Below are positions 1 to 7,316 of a DNA stretch of 22,526 nt, piece by piece; positions within the stretch are counted from its first letter, which is position 1; each line of letters opens with the position of its first letter. The position numbers and the translations under genes were made by a program. The stretch is taken from positions 97,823-120,348 of the forward strand of contig DLLE01000052.1 in NCBI GenBank assembly GCA_002477955.1, in the 5' to 3' direction. A model generated the notes under the pieces. The model was not told where the DNA came from. It searched no databases and saw only the letters and a list, made by a program, of their open reading frames with translations. This DNA is from Treponema sp. UBA7570. GTDB lineage: Bacteria > Spirochaetota > Spirochaetia > Treponematales > Treponemataceae.

Positions 1-753
1 GCAATTATAAACTACGTTGCGCTTTTGGGATGTTCTTATGAAGAAGGAAAAGAGTTTTACACTCTCAAAGAACTTGCAGAAAAATTCAGCCTTGAACACT
101 TGAATAAAGCTCCTGCTGTTTTTGATTACAAAAAACTCGAATTTTACAATGCAAACTATATTCGTCAGCTTTCGACAGAAGAACTTTACAAATGGACTTT
201 GCCGTTTATTACTGGAACAGGAGACGCGACTCTCGAAATCAATCCGGAAAATCCGCAGCCAAAACCAAATGTTGGTCCTCAATTCTCTGGAGTTGCGCTT
301 GGAGAGGACGGAGAGCCTTATTGTGTTGACAAGTCGATGAATATGACGAGCGAAGACGTAAAAGAAACCTTGATGGGACTTATGCCGCTTATTCAGGAAA
401 GATTGAAGTTCTTGACCGAAGCTGCGGAAATGGTTCGTTTTATGTTTACAGAACCTGCAGTTCCTTCTGCAGACCAGATTATTCCAAAAAGAATCGATGC
501 CGCAAAAACTAAGGAAGTTTTGGAGGTTGCAAAAGAATTTGTTGCAGCAGTTTTTGAAACTGACCACGAAGGCGCAGAAAATTTTGCAAAGGCAAAGGCA
601 GAAGAACTTGGAATTAAACTTGGCGACTTTATGATGCCGATTCGTATGGCAGTTACTGGAAGCCGTGTTTCTCCGCCTCTTATTGGTTCAATCCACGTCC
701 TTGGAAAAGAGCGCAGCCTTAAGAGAATAGAAAGAACTATTGCAACACTGTAG
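1..753 (+). CDS. gltX: Glutamate-tRNA ligase, C-terminal part (gene starts before the window)
   Basis: Charges tRNA-Glu with glutamate in the cytoplasm. Only the last 250 codons are present; the reading frame is open from base 1, so the catalytic Rossmann domain with the HIGH and KMSKS motifs lies outside the window. What is seen is the end of the catalytic part and the anticodon-binding helical domain: NYVALLG, then FTLKEL-type text, then KAPAVFDYKKLEFYNANYIR, which matches the well-conserved LxxLxxxF...SPAVFDxxKLxWxNxxYI stretch of bacterial GltX. The last residues (RIERTIATL) are a normal GltX end, so the gene is intact at its 3' side. It is followed by a pair of hairpins and a convergent adhE gene. 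The family is clear; discrimination between glutamate-only and non-discriminating enzymes cannot be judged here. Confidence 0.95.
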   Translation, partial: AIINYVALLGCSYEEGKEFYTLKELAEKFSLEHLNKAPAVFDYKKLEFYNANYIRQLSTEELYKWTLPFITGTGDATLEINPENPQPKPNVGPQFSGVALGEDGEPYCVDKSMNMTSEDVKETLMGLMPLIQERLKFLTEAAEMVRFMFTEPAVPSADQIIPKRIDAAKTKEVLEVAKEFVAAVFETDHEGAENFAKAKAEELGIKLGDFMMPIRMAVTGSRVSPPLIGSIHVLGKERSLKRIERTIATL

Positions 754-780
754 TTTTTGAAAAATATTCTAAAACAATAA

Positions 781-829
781 AAAATGGTCATTAAATCTGA
801 ATGAATAACAGACAAATGACCATTTTTTT
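781..829. terminator. Intrinsic terminator downstream of gltX
   Basis: Perfect 12-bp inverted repeat: arms 781-792 (AAAATGGTCATT) and 815-826, with a 22-nt loop, followed by a run of seven T (823-829). The A-run on the left side (779-784) lets it also work for transcripts arriving from adhE on the minus strand. Confidence 0.75.
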
Positions 830-846
830 GGAAGAAAAAGAGTTTG

Positions 847-892
847 AAAGAGGAAAAGAAACCTTTAAAAAAGGTGTCTTTTCCTCTTTTTT
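847..892. terminator. Second terminator hairpin between gltX and adhE
   Basis: A 13-bp inverted repeat, arms 847-859 (AAAGAGGAAAAGA) and 877-889, with an inner CCTT/AAGG stem (862-865/871-874) and a T run to 892. Together with the hairpin at 781-829 it separates the convergent gltX and adhE transcripts. Confidence 0.7.
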
Positions 893-905
893 GTTTTCTA
901 TCTTT

Positions 906-3521
906 TTATTTTTCAAAGAATTCTGTTGTGGAATACGCTTCCTTCAAGATTTTCTGCATATCAGAAACCATCGGAACGCGCGGGTTTGCAGGTGAGCACT
1001 GGTCTTCGTATGCAAGGTAAGAAAGTTTTTCAACAGCGTCCATCCAAGCCTGCTCGTCGATTCCCTGGCTCTTGAAGTTCATCTGGATTCCGACCTTCAT
1101 TCCAAGCTCGCCGCACGCTTTCGCGTAAGACTCAACGCCTTCCGCAGTTGTTTTTGCAGGAAGACCGAGAATTCTTGCCAGCTCAGCATAGCGTTCTGCA
1201 GCCTTGTAATAGTTGTATTTTGGCCAAGTTGAAAGTTTTTCTGGCTGCGCGCCGTTGTAGCGGATTGTGAACGGAAGAAGAATCGCGTTTGCGCGTCCGT
1301 GAGGAACGTGGAATTCGCCTCCGACCTTGTGGGCCATTGAGTGGTTCATTCCGAGGAATGCGTTTGCAAAAGCCATTCCGGCAAGGCACGAAGCATTGTG
1401 CATTTTCTCTTTCGCCTCAACATCGGAAGCTCCGTTCTTGTAAGAGCGCTCAAGATACTTGAAGACCATCTTGATTGCCTGAATACAAAGTCCGTCTGTA
1501 AAGTCGCTTGCAAGAGTTGAAACAAACGCTTCCGTCGCGTGAGTCAAAACGTCCATTCCAGTGTCGGCAACGATTTTTGGAGGAAGACCGTATGTGAAAG
1601 TCGGGTCGATAATCGCAACGTTCGGAGTCAAAGAATAGTCTGTGAGAGGATATTTCTTGTGCTCTTCCTTGTCTGTGATTACTGCGAACGGAGTCACTTC
1701 AGAGCCGGTTCCAGATGTTGTAGGAACGCAGACAAGCAACGCTTTCTTTCCAAGAGCAGGATAGCGGAACGCGCGTTTTCTGATGTCCATAAATTTCTGC
1801 TTCAAGTCGTTGAAATCTACATCAGGATTCTCATAGAAAAGCCACATTCCCTTTGCGCAGTCCATTGAAGAGCCGCCGCCAAGCGCGATGATTGTGTCAG
1901 GCTCGAACGAGCGCATAAGCTCAACGCCTTTTCTGACAGTCTGGATTGAAGGATCCGGCTCGACATCGCAGAAGAGCTGGTACTGAATATCGTTTCGGTT
2001 GAGCTTGAGCTGGTCAGTGATTTTGTCAACATATCCAAGCTGAACCATAGAGCGGTCAGTTACGATAATCGCCTTGTGAATCTCCTTCATCTGGTGGAGA
2101 TATTCGATTGAGTCGCGCTCAAAGTAGATTTTTGATGGAATCTTAAACCACTGCATATTGTTTCTTCTCCGTCCAAGTTTCTTGATGTTCAAAAGGTTCA
2201 CCGCGCTGATGTTGTCGTCAGTCGAGTTGTGTCCGTAAGAACCGCAGCCCAATGTCAAAGAAGGAATGAACGAGTTGTAGACGTTTCCGATTCCGCCGAA
2301 CGTCGAAGGCGAATTCCAGATGATTCTGATTGCAGGCACAACGTCGCCGAAATGCTCAGCGATTTTTTTGTCTGATGTGTGGATTGCAGCCGAATGTCCA
2401 AGTCCGTTGAATCTTACAGAGCTTTCAGCCTTCTTGATTCCGTCCTCAGTTGAATTTGATTTTACAACAGCGAGAACAGGAGAAAGCTTCTCGCGTGTTA
2501 GGCATTCAGGAACGCCGATGTCCTTACATTCCGCCAGAATAATGCTCGTTTCAGCTGGAATTTCAAATCCGGCATTTTTCGCAAGAACTCCAGGATTCAT
2601 TCCAACGATGTCAGGATTCAATTTTGCGGTGCTCGGGTCTCCGTCAACTCCGAACATATATTTTTCAAGCTTTTTCTTCTCGTCCGAAGAGCAAAGATAA
2701 GCCTTGTATTCCTTGAACATTTTCAGCGCGTCAGAATAAATCTCTTTGTCGATGATTACGGTCTGCTCAGAAGCGCAAATCATTCCGTTGTCAAAAGCCT
2801 TTGACATTACAATGTCGTTTACAGCCTGACGAACGTTGCAAGTTTTTTCCATATATGCAGGAACGTTTCCAGCTCCAACGCCAAGCGCAGGTTTTCCGCA
2901 AGAATAAGCCGCCTTAACCATCGCGTTTCCGCCAGTTGCAAGGATTGTCGCAACTCCAGGATGATTCATCAAAAGCGATGTTTTTTCCATTGAAGGCTCT
3001 TCAATCCACTGGATACAGTCTTTCGGCGCGCCAGCCGCAACAGCAGCCTCGTAGCAGACTTTAGCCGCCGCAATCGAGCATTTTATCGCGCTCGGGTGAA
3101 ATGAAAAAATAATCGGATTTCGTGTTTTAAGACAAATCAGAGACTTGAAAATCGCAGTTGAAGTCGGGTTTGTTACAGGAGTCAAGCCGGCAACAACTCC
3201 GACAGGCTCAGCAAGTTTTACAATTCCGGTAACATCGTCATCTTCAACAATTCCTACAGTTTTAAGATGACGCATATGATTCACAACATATTCGCAGGCA
3301 AAAAGGTTTTTTGTCGCCTTGTCCTCAAAAACTCCGCGCTTAGTTTCCTCAACGGCAAGTTTCGCAAGGCTTCCGTGCTGGTCAAGAGCCGCAACAGAAG
3401 CTTTAGCCACGATATAGTCGATTTTTTTCTGGTCAAAGTTCGCGTATTCTTCCAACGCTTTCTGAGCGCGCTCAACAAGTCCGTTGATTTCTTTCTGTGG
3501 CGCAGACAATTCTTCACTCAT
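906..3521 (-). CDS. adhE: Bifunctional acetaldehyde-CoA/alcohol dehydrogenase AdhE
   Basis: Reduces acetyl-CoA to acetaldehyde and then to ethanol, using NADH at both steps, so it regenerates NAD+ during fermentation. The N-terminal half is a CoA-acylating aldehyde dehydrogenase; its catalytic Cys lies in ICASEQT at about residue 249 of the chosen start. A short linker (KKLGRRRNNMQWFKIP) leads to an iron-dependent alcohol dehydrogenase half with the nucleotide motif GGGSSMDCAKG and the metal-ligand stretches TGMDVLTHATEAF and MNHSMAHKVGGEFHVPHG. At 871 residues it has the full family length. I chose ATG at 3521 because GGGAG (3530-3534 on the complementary strand) sits 8 nt ahead of it; the in-frame ATG at 3536 would contain that ribosome-binding site inside its coding sequence. 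Sampled stretches are near half G+C, while neighbours are near one third, which may reflect codon bias of a highly expressed gene or acquisition. It has its own long leader and ends at a bidirectional terminator pair. Confidence 0.97.
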   Translation of the reverse strand: MSEELSAPQKEINGLVERAQKALEEYANFDQKKIDYIVAKASVAALDQHGSLAKLAVEETKRGVFEDKATKNLFACEYVVNHMRHLKTVGIVEDDDVTGIVKLAEPVGVVAGLTPVTNPTSTAIFKSLICLKTRNPIIFSFHPSAIKCSIAAAKVCYEAAVAAGAPKDCIQWIEEPSMEKTSLLMNHPGVATILATGGNAMVKAAYSCGKPALGVGAGNVPAYMEKTCNVRQAVNDIVMSKAFDNGMICASEQTVIIDKEIYSDALKMFKEYKAYLCSSDEKKKLEKYMFGVDGDPSTAKLNPDIVGMNPGVLAKNAGFEIPAETSIILAECKDIGVPECLTREKLSPVLAVVKSNSTEDGIKKAESSVRFNGLGHSAAIHTSDKKIAEHFGDVVPAIRIIWNSPSTFGGIGNVYNSFIPSLTLGCGSYGHNSTDDNISAVNLLNIKKLGRRRNNMQWFKIPSKIYFERDSIEYLHQMKEIHKAIIVTDRSMVQLGYVDKITDQLKLNRNDIQYQLFCDVEPDPSIQTVRKGVELMRSFEPDTIIALGGGSSMDCAKGMWLFYENPDVDFNDLKQKFMDIRKRAFRYPALGKKALLVCVPTTSGTGSEVTPFAVITDKEEHKKYPLTDYSLTPNVAIIDPTFTYGLPPKIVADTGMDVLTHATEAFVSTLASDFTDGLCIQAIKMVFKYLERSYKNGASDVEAKEKMHNASCLAGMAFANAFLGMNHSMAHKVGGEFHVPHGRANAILLPFTIRYNGAQPEKLSTWPKYNYYKAAERYAELARILGLPAKTTAEGVESYAKACGELGMKVGIQMNFKSQGIDEQAWMDAVEKLSYLAYEDQCSPANPRVPMVSDMQKILKEAYSTTEFFEK

Positions 3522-3536
3522 TAATTTTTCTCCCAT

Positions 3537-3690
3537 AAAAAGTCAAGATTAAAACTTCAGTTTTAGGATTGACTTTTTAAGTTGTTTCGCAACGAAGTGA
3601 TAAACAACCGATGATAAGAATGATAAGAAAGTTTGCAACGCAAACTTTTAAAGATAAAACAGATGCCGTTTTCGGCTATTTTTATCTTAT
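3537..3690 (-). promoter_or_regulatory. Structured leader upstream of adhE (four successive hairpins)
   Basis: Seen directly: four inverted repeats in the 150 bases before the adhE ribosome-binding site. (a) 3537-3546 with 3569-3578, 10 bp, with an inner TAAAAC/GTTTTA stem and a 4-nt loop; it ends two bases before the ribosome-binding site. (b) 3581-3587 with 3602-3608, 7 bp. (c) 3628-3636 with 3640-3648, 9 bp around a 3-nt loop. (d) 3651-3659 with 3680-3688, 9 bp enclosing GCCG-TTTT-CGGC. None is followed on the minus strand by a long T run, so they do not look like simple terminators. A role in mRNA stability or translational control of adhE is inference. Confidence 0.5.
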
Positions 3691-3789
3691 CTTTTTTAAT
3701 TTTTTATTACAATCTAAAAATCTCTTTAATTATAAATCATTTTTTTCTGTTTTAGATAAAAATTTATAAAAAAAATGCTAATTTTCAGC

Positions 3790-3817
3790 AGTATAAAAAA
3801 GTGTACAGTTTTGAAAA
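3790..3817 (-). promoter_or_regulatory. Possible adhE promoter overlapped by the palindrome
   Basis: On the minus strand TTTTCA (3812-3817) and TATACT (3790-3795) are 16 nt apart. The -10 is good and the -35 is weak. It would give a leader of about 260 nt. An alternative -10 (TATAAT) lies at 3729-3734 without a convincing -35. The remainder of the gene-free stretch 3522-4062 is A+T-rich low-complexity DNA, including a 14-base direct repeat (TTATAAAAAAAATG at 3764 and 3850). Confidence 0.25.
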
Positions 3818-3824
3818 CTGTACA
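3802..3824. promoter_or_regulatory. Perfect 23-bp palindrome: candidate operator or sigma-54 activator site
   Basis: Arms TGTACAGTTTT (3802-3812) and its exact reverse complement (3814-3824) flank a single G. A one-base spacer is too small for an RNA hairpin loop at full pairing, so a dimeric protein site is the better reading. Its centre is about 185 bp upstream of the start expected from the sigma-54 promoter at 3972-3988, a normal distance for an enhancer-binding protein. It also overlaps the -35 region of a possible adhE promoter on the other strand. A half-site-like GTACAG recurs at 3923-3928. The cognate protein is unknown. Confidence 0.55.
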
Positions 3825-3971
3825 AAAAAATGAACGCTTGTTAAATTTTTTATAAAAAAAATGGACATTTCGATTTTTTGCGTTATAAGAGTGATAAATA
3901 AAAAACAAAATAATTGCTTGTAGTACAGATAAATATAAAAATGACCTTTATTTTGGAGGTGAAAATAAAAG

Positions 3972-3988
3972 TTGGCACAATTCTTGCT
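3972..3988 (+). promoter_or_regulatory. Sigma-54 (-24/-12) promoter of the sigma-factor gene
   Basis: TTGGCAC, five bases (AATTC), then TTGCT: this matches the known sigma-54 consensus (TGGCAC-N5-TTGCW) at every core position, with GG at 3974-3975 and GC at 3986-3987 separated by the obligatory 10 nt. The expected transcription start is near 3998-4000, giving a leader of about 65 nt to the chosen ATG. It points at the sigma-70-family gene and nothing else lies between. Confidence 0.85.
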
Positions 3989-4062
3989 TTATATGAAAGG
4001 ACGGTAATTTTATACAAAACGGTTTTTCACTTTTCAGCAAAAAAGTGGAAAAAGAGGCAAAA

Positions 4063-4884
4063 ATGGAAATTCTTGAAACGTATATAAAACAGATAGGGAA
4101 ATATCCTCTTTTAAATGCAGAGCAGGAGAAAAAACTTTCTGAACAGATTGAAAAAGGAAGCGCGCAGGCTGTAAATCAACTTGTAAATTCAAATTTAAGG
4201 CTCGTTATAAGCATTGCTAGAAAATTTTTATGCACTTCAAAAAATTCGATAATGGATTTGATTCAGGAAGGAAATTTGGGACTTATGGCGGCGGCTTCGA
4301 AGTATCATTATTCTTTTAATACAAGATTTTCGACTTACGCATACAGCTGGATTTTGCAGTATATGCTTCGCTATGTTTATAACAAAACTTCAATGATTGC
4401 TCTTCCTCATCGAAAAGAAGAACTTTTGCGTAAGGTTGTTGCTGCAAAAAACGAATACAAGCAGAATTCAAATCGCGAGCTTTCTGTTCCAGAACTTGCC
4501 GAAATCTGCGGAGCAACTCCTGAAGAGATAGAGTCAGCTCTTTCGTATTCTTATACAATTACAAGCATTGACATTGAAGCCTCTGAAGATGGAAATGTGA
4601 CGATTGGAGATTTAATCGTGGATAACAGTTACAATCCTGAAATTGAATATCTGCGTGTCCATGAAAAAAATCAGATTAAAAAGATGGTTGACTCTCTTCC
4701 TGATTTTGAGCGCAAGGTTATTTATGGAAGATATAATTTTAAAAACGACCTGCATGTTCCGACTTTGCGCGAATTAAGCGCGGATTTGGGAGTGAGCGCA
4801 GAAACTGTCCGGCAGATGGAATTGAGGGCTATAAAGAAAATGAAAAAATATGCAGGCTCGTTGAATGAATTCAGTTTTGCCTGA
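4063..4884 (+). CDS. Alternative sigma-70-family RNA polymerase sigma factor (RpoS/RpoD-like)
   Basis: A 273-residue factor that would direct RNA polymerase to a set of promoters. Visible regions in order: 1.2 (about residues 1-50, LETYIKQIGKYPLLNAEQE), region 2 (about 51-120, DLIQEGNLGLM, then RFSTYAYSWILQYMLRYV), region 3 (about 135-195, SVPELAEICGATPEEI) and region 4 (about 205-262, SLPDFERKVIYGRY then LRELSADLGVSAETVRQME, the -35-binding helix-turn-helix). It lacks the long region 1.1/non-conserved domain of the housekeeping RpoD, so it is an alternative factor of RpoS-like layout. ATG at 4063 is chosen because AGAGG (4053-4057) is 5 nt ahead; the upstream GTG at 4045 has no such site. 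Its own promoter is of the sigma-54 type, which suggests a sigma cascade. Not enough is seen to call it RpoS by orthology. Confidence 0.93.
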   Translation: MEILETYIKQIGKYPLLNAEQEKKLSEQIEKGSAQAVNQLVNSNLRLVISIARKFLCTSKNSIMDLIQEGNLGLMAAASKYHYSFNTRFSTYAYSWILQYMLRYVYNKTSMIALPHRKEELLRKVVAAKNEYKQNSNRELSVPELAEICGATPEEIESALSYSYTITSIDIEASEDGNVTIGDLIVDNSYNPEIEYLRVHEKNQIKKMVDSLPDFERKVIYGRYNFKNDLHVPTLRELSADLGVSAETVRQMELRAIKKMKKYAGSLNEFSFA

Positions 4885-4917
4885 AGTATTCCATAAGACA
4901 GAAAAATTGCTTATTAT

Positions 4918-4945
4918 GAACAAAGATATAAATTCATCTTTGTTC
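4918..4945 (+). promoter_or_regulatory. Hairpin directly in front of the deacetylase start codon
   Basis: Arms 4918-4927 (GAACAAAGAT) and 4936-4945 form a perfect 10-bp stem with an 8-nt loop, ending two bases before the ATG at 4948. There is no T run after it, so it is not a normal terminator, and no Shine-Dalgarno sequence is seen. It may limit ribosome access or be a protein site; this is inference. Confidence 0.4.
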
Positions 4946-4947
4946 CA

Positions 4948-6180
4948 ATGAAAACTCAAAAAAACTCAAATTCACATTCAAAAAAAACTTCTGTGCGCCG
5001 CAGAAAAGTTAAAAAAGTTAAACTCGACAAAAACAAAGTGACGCTTTTGTGCGGAATTATTTTTTTGATTTGCTGTGTTTGCATTGCTGTAAATGTTTTG
5101 TCTCAAAGCGCAAAATCAAAAAATGTTGCGGAAATTGCAAAAAACGAAAAAAAAACAGAACAAAGGCCGCAAAATTTAAGTGAGTTAAACAAAAATCAAA
5201 AAAAGAAGGAAGTTTCTGATTCAAAAGAGTTAAAGAAATCTCCCGGTTTTGCCAAAAAAGACGAAAATTCTAAAAACGTAAATAAAACTTCTCAAAAGCA
5301 AAATGCGGATTCTAAAAAAAATCCTGTAAAATCTATAGAAAATACAAATAAAATTCAAACGGAAAATAAAAATATTCAAAAAACGAAGCCTGGAATCGAA
5401 AATAAAAGCAAAACTGTAGAAAATCTTGAAAAATCTAAAAAAAATGAGCAGATTCAAAGCACAGAAAAAAAACAGGATTTGCCGTTTTTAATTCCTCCGG
5501 CGCAAAATGGAGCGACTTTGGTTTTTGTAATTGACGATGCAGGAATGAACGCAGAGTATACAAAAAGATACGCCTCGCTGCCATTTCCGCTTACAATTGC
5601 CGTTTTGCCGAAACTTTTGCATTCAAAAGATTGCGCATACATTGTCCGTTCTTCTGGAAAGGAACTTATTTTGCACCAGCCGATGCAGTCTTTAAACCAT
5701 AATCTTGACCCGGGACCTGGAAAAATCAGCGTTGACATGAGTTTTTCTCAAATCAGTTCAATCATAAATGAAAATCTGGCGGAAATCGGACCCGGTGTAA
5801 AAGGCTTGAATAACCACGAAGGAAGCGAAGTTACAGAAGATGTTTTGAGAATCGGGGCTGTTTTAGATGTTTGCCTTGAAAATAAAATTTATTTTTTGGA
5901 CAGCAGAACGACTGCAAATACAAAGGCTCCTCAGGCTGCCCTTGAGCGCGATATGACGATTTTTGAAAAATCCGGACCTTATATCGACAATATCGTTTCG
6001 CGCGAGGCTATGCTCAAAGAAATATACAAATCTTTGGAAGCGGCAAACAAAAATGGCAGCGCGATTGTGATTGCTCACGTAGATAAAAGCGCAGAAATTT
6101 TGCCAAAACTTCTTGAACAGATGTATCCTTATCTGCTAAAAGCAGGCTATAGGTTTGCAACTCCTTCAACGCTTCGTTAA
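4948..6180 (+). CDS. Membrane-anchored divergent polysaccharide deacetylase family protein (YibQ-like)
   Basis: 410 residues in three parts. Residues 1-30 are very basic and cytoplasmic; 31-51 form one membrane span or uncleaved signal anchor; 52-177 are a Lys/Asn/Ser/Glu-rich low-complexity linker in the periplasm; 178-410 form the divergent polysaccharide deacetylase domain (Pfam family Polysacc_deac_2). Motifs seen: VIDDAG (194-199), LHQPM (242-246), NNHEGS (288-293), FLDSRTT (316-322) and IAHV (375-378). The family usually has NNHMGS at the third position, so Glu is a small oddity. Relatives often sit near envelope or cell-division genes and are presumed to act on peptidoglycan or another glycan, but their substrate is not established. 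The start is the only ATG that includes the anchor; it lacks a clear ribosome-binding site and is preceded by a hairpin. It follows the sigma-factor gene by 63 bp and may be cotranscribed with it. Confidence 0.85.
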   Translation: MKTQKNSNSHSKKTSVRRRKVKKVKLDKNKVTLLCGIIFLICCVCIAVNVLSQSAKSKNVAEIAKNEKKTEQRPQNLSELNKNQKKKEVSDSKELKKSPGFAKKDENSKNVNKTSQKQNADSKKNPVKSIENTNKIQTENKNIQKTKPGIENKSKTVENLEKSKKNEQIQSTEKKQDLPFLIPPAQNGATLVFVIDDAGMNAEYTKRYASLPFPLTIAVLPKLLHSKDCAYIVRSSGKELILHQPMQSLNHNLDPGPGKISVDMSFSQISSIINENLAEIGPGVKGLNNHEGSEVTEDVLRIGAVLDVCLENKIYFLDSRTTANTKAPQAALERDMTIFEKSGPYIDNIVSREAMLKEIYKSLEAANKNGSAIVIAHVDKSAEILPKLLEQMYPYLLKAGYRFATPSTLR

Positions 6181-6193
6181 AATTAACGTGAAG
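6172..6193 (+). other. Short hairpin overlapping the deacetylase stop codon
   Basis: CGTTAA (6175-6180) pairs with TTAACG (6183-6188), extended by CTT/AAG after a 2-nt bulge. The T tail is poor, so at most a weak terminator or pause between this gene and tsaD. Confidence 0.25.
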
Positions 6194-6225
6194 AATTGGT
6201 ATTTTGCTATTATTTGGAGAAATAA

Positions 6226-7266
6226 ATGAAGGTTCTTGGAATTGAAAGTTCTTGTGATGAAACAGCTTGTGCCGTCGTTGAAGACGGAAAAACAATCTTG
6301 AGCAACGTTGTGGCTACTCAAATTCCTTTTCACCAGATTTATAAGGGCGTTGTGCCGGAAATTGCAAGCCGCAAGCACGCAGAGTGGATTTTGCCGGTTG
6401 TAAAACAGGCTTTAAAAGAAGCGGATTTAACCTTGGACGATATTGATGCCATTGCTTCGACAAATCGTCCTGGTCTTATGGGCGCTCTTTTGGTCGGCCT
6501 TACTTTTGGAAAAACTCTTGCCTGGGCGACAAATAAACCTTTTATTGCTATAAACCACATGCTCGGACATATGTATGCTGCTCATCTTGTAAACGATATT
6601 CCGTATCCTTATATTGGACTTTTGGTTAGCGGCGGACATTCGATTATTGCTAAGGTGAATGGTTTCGATGATCTTGAAGTTTTAGGAACTACGATTGACG
6701 ATTCGATTGGCGAAGCCTTTGACAAGGTTTCAAAATTTTATGGGCTTGGCTATCCTGGCGGAGTGATTATCGACCGTCTTGCGCAGAAAGGGGAGCCTAA
6801 GGCGTTTAGTTTTCCTGTTCCAAAACTTGATAAGGGCGACGACCACCGTTATGACGTTTCGTTTAGCGGACTAAAAACAGCGGTGATTCATCAGGCGGAT
6901 TTATTTTTAAAGCCTGGATATGAAAAAACAAACGAAAATATCTGCGCCGCTTTTCAGGAAACTGCCTGCAAGACGATTGTTTCGCGGCTTTTGCGTGCTG
7001 TTGACGACACCGGAATAAAAACTGTCGTTGCCGGAGGCGGAGTCGCCGCAAATTCAAGATTGCGCTCAATGCTTGCAGAACGCACCGATTTAAACTGCAT
7101 ATTTCCACCGTTAAAACTTTGTGGCGACAACGGAGCGATGATTGCTGGAGTTGCGTATCATTTCTTAAAACGCGGCGACACAAGCCCGATTGATACGACT
7201 GTGAGCGCCAGAATTCCGCAATTTAAGCGCGGATTAAAGAACCTGGAATTTTTTGGAAGACGTTAG
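6226..7266 (+). CDS. tsaD: tRNA N6-adenosine threonylcarbamoyltransferase TsaD
   Basis: Transfers the threonylcarbamoyl group made by TsaC onto A37 of tRNAs that read ANN codons, working with TsaB and TsaE in bacteria; essential in most of them. 346 residues, the usual length. The N-terminus KVLGIESSCDETACAVV is diagnostic. The metal-binding pair His111 and His115 is present (NHMLGHMYAAH), as are LLVSGGHS, DDSIGEAFDK, the GGGVAANSRLR loop and the C-terminal CGDNGAMIAG with the metal-ligand Asp. GGAG is placed normally ahead of the ATG. It begins a closely spaced rightward series with tyrA, apt and an acetyltransferase; no functional link among them is obvious, so this is probably a housekeeping operon of convenience. 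tsaB and tsaE are not in the window. Confidence 0.97.
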   Translation: MKVLGIESSCDETACAVVEDGKTILSNVVATQIPFHQIYKGVVPEIASRKHAEWILPVVKQALKEADLTLDDIDAIASTNRPGLMGALLVGLTFGKTLAWATNKPFIAINHMLGHMYAAHLVNDIPYPYIGLLVSGGHSIIAKVNGFDDLEVLGTTIDDSIGEAFDKVSKFYGLGYPGGVIIDRLAQKGEPKAFSFPVPKLDKGDDHRYDVSFSGLKTAVIHQADLFLKPGYEKTNENICAAFQETACKTIVSRLLRAVDDTGIKTVVAGGGVAANSRLRSMLAERTDLNCIFPPLKLCGDNGAMIAGVAYHFLKRGDTSPIDTTVSARIPQFKRGLKNLEFFGRR

Positions 7267-7316
7267 AGGAATAACGTTCAGTAAAACGATACAAAAAACA
7301 CCAAAAAGAGGAAAAA

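Noticed and set aside
393..815. Minus-strand open frame of 140 codons opposite gltX
   Set aside because: It is the shadow of the conserved gltX frame, is compositionally odd and begins inside the terminator hairpin.
2320..2700. Plus-strand open frame of 126 codons inside adhE
   Set aside because: It mirrors the G+C-rich adhE codons; AdhE is clearly the real product.
3802..3824. Palindrome read as an intrinsic terminator
   Set aside because: The loop would be one base at full pairing, no gene ends upstream on either strand, and on the plus strand it is followed by A, not T.
3764..3863. Two copies of TTATAAAAAAAATG, 86 bp apart
   Set aside because: Low-complexity A/T sequence in a very A+T-rich gap; a chance repeat is likely.
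3955..4007. Tiny frame after an SD-like GGAGG (3955-3959), TTG at 3972, 11 codons
   Set aside because: It coincides with the sigma-54 promoter, would start upstream of the expected transcript start, and the spacing of 12 nt is too long.
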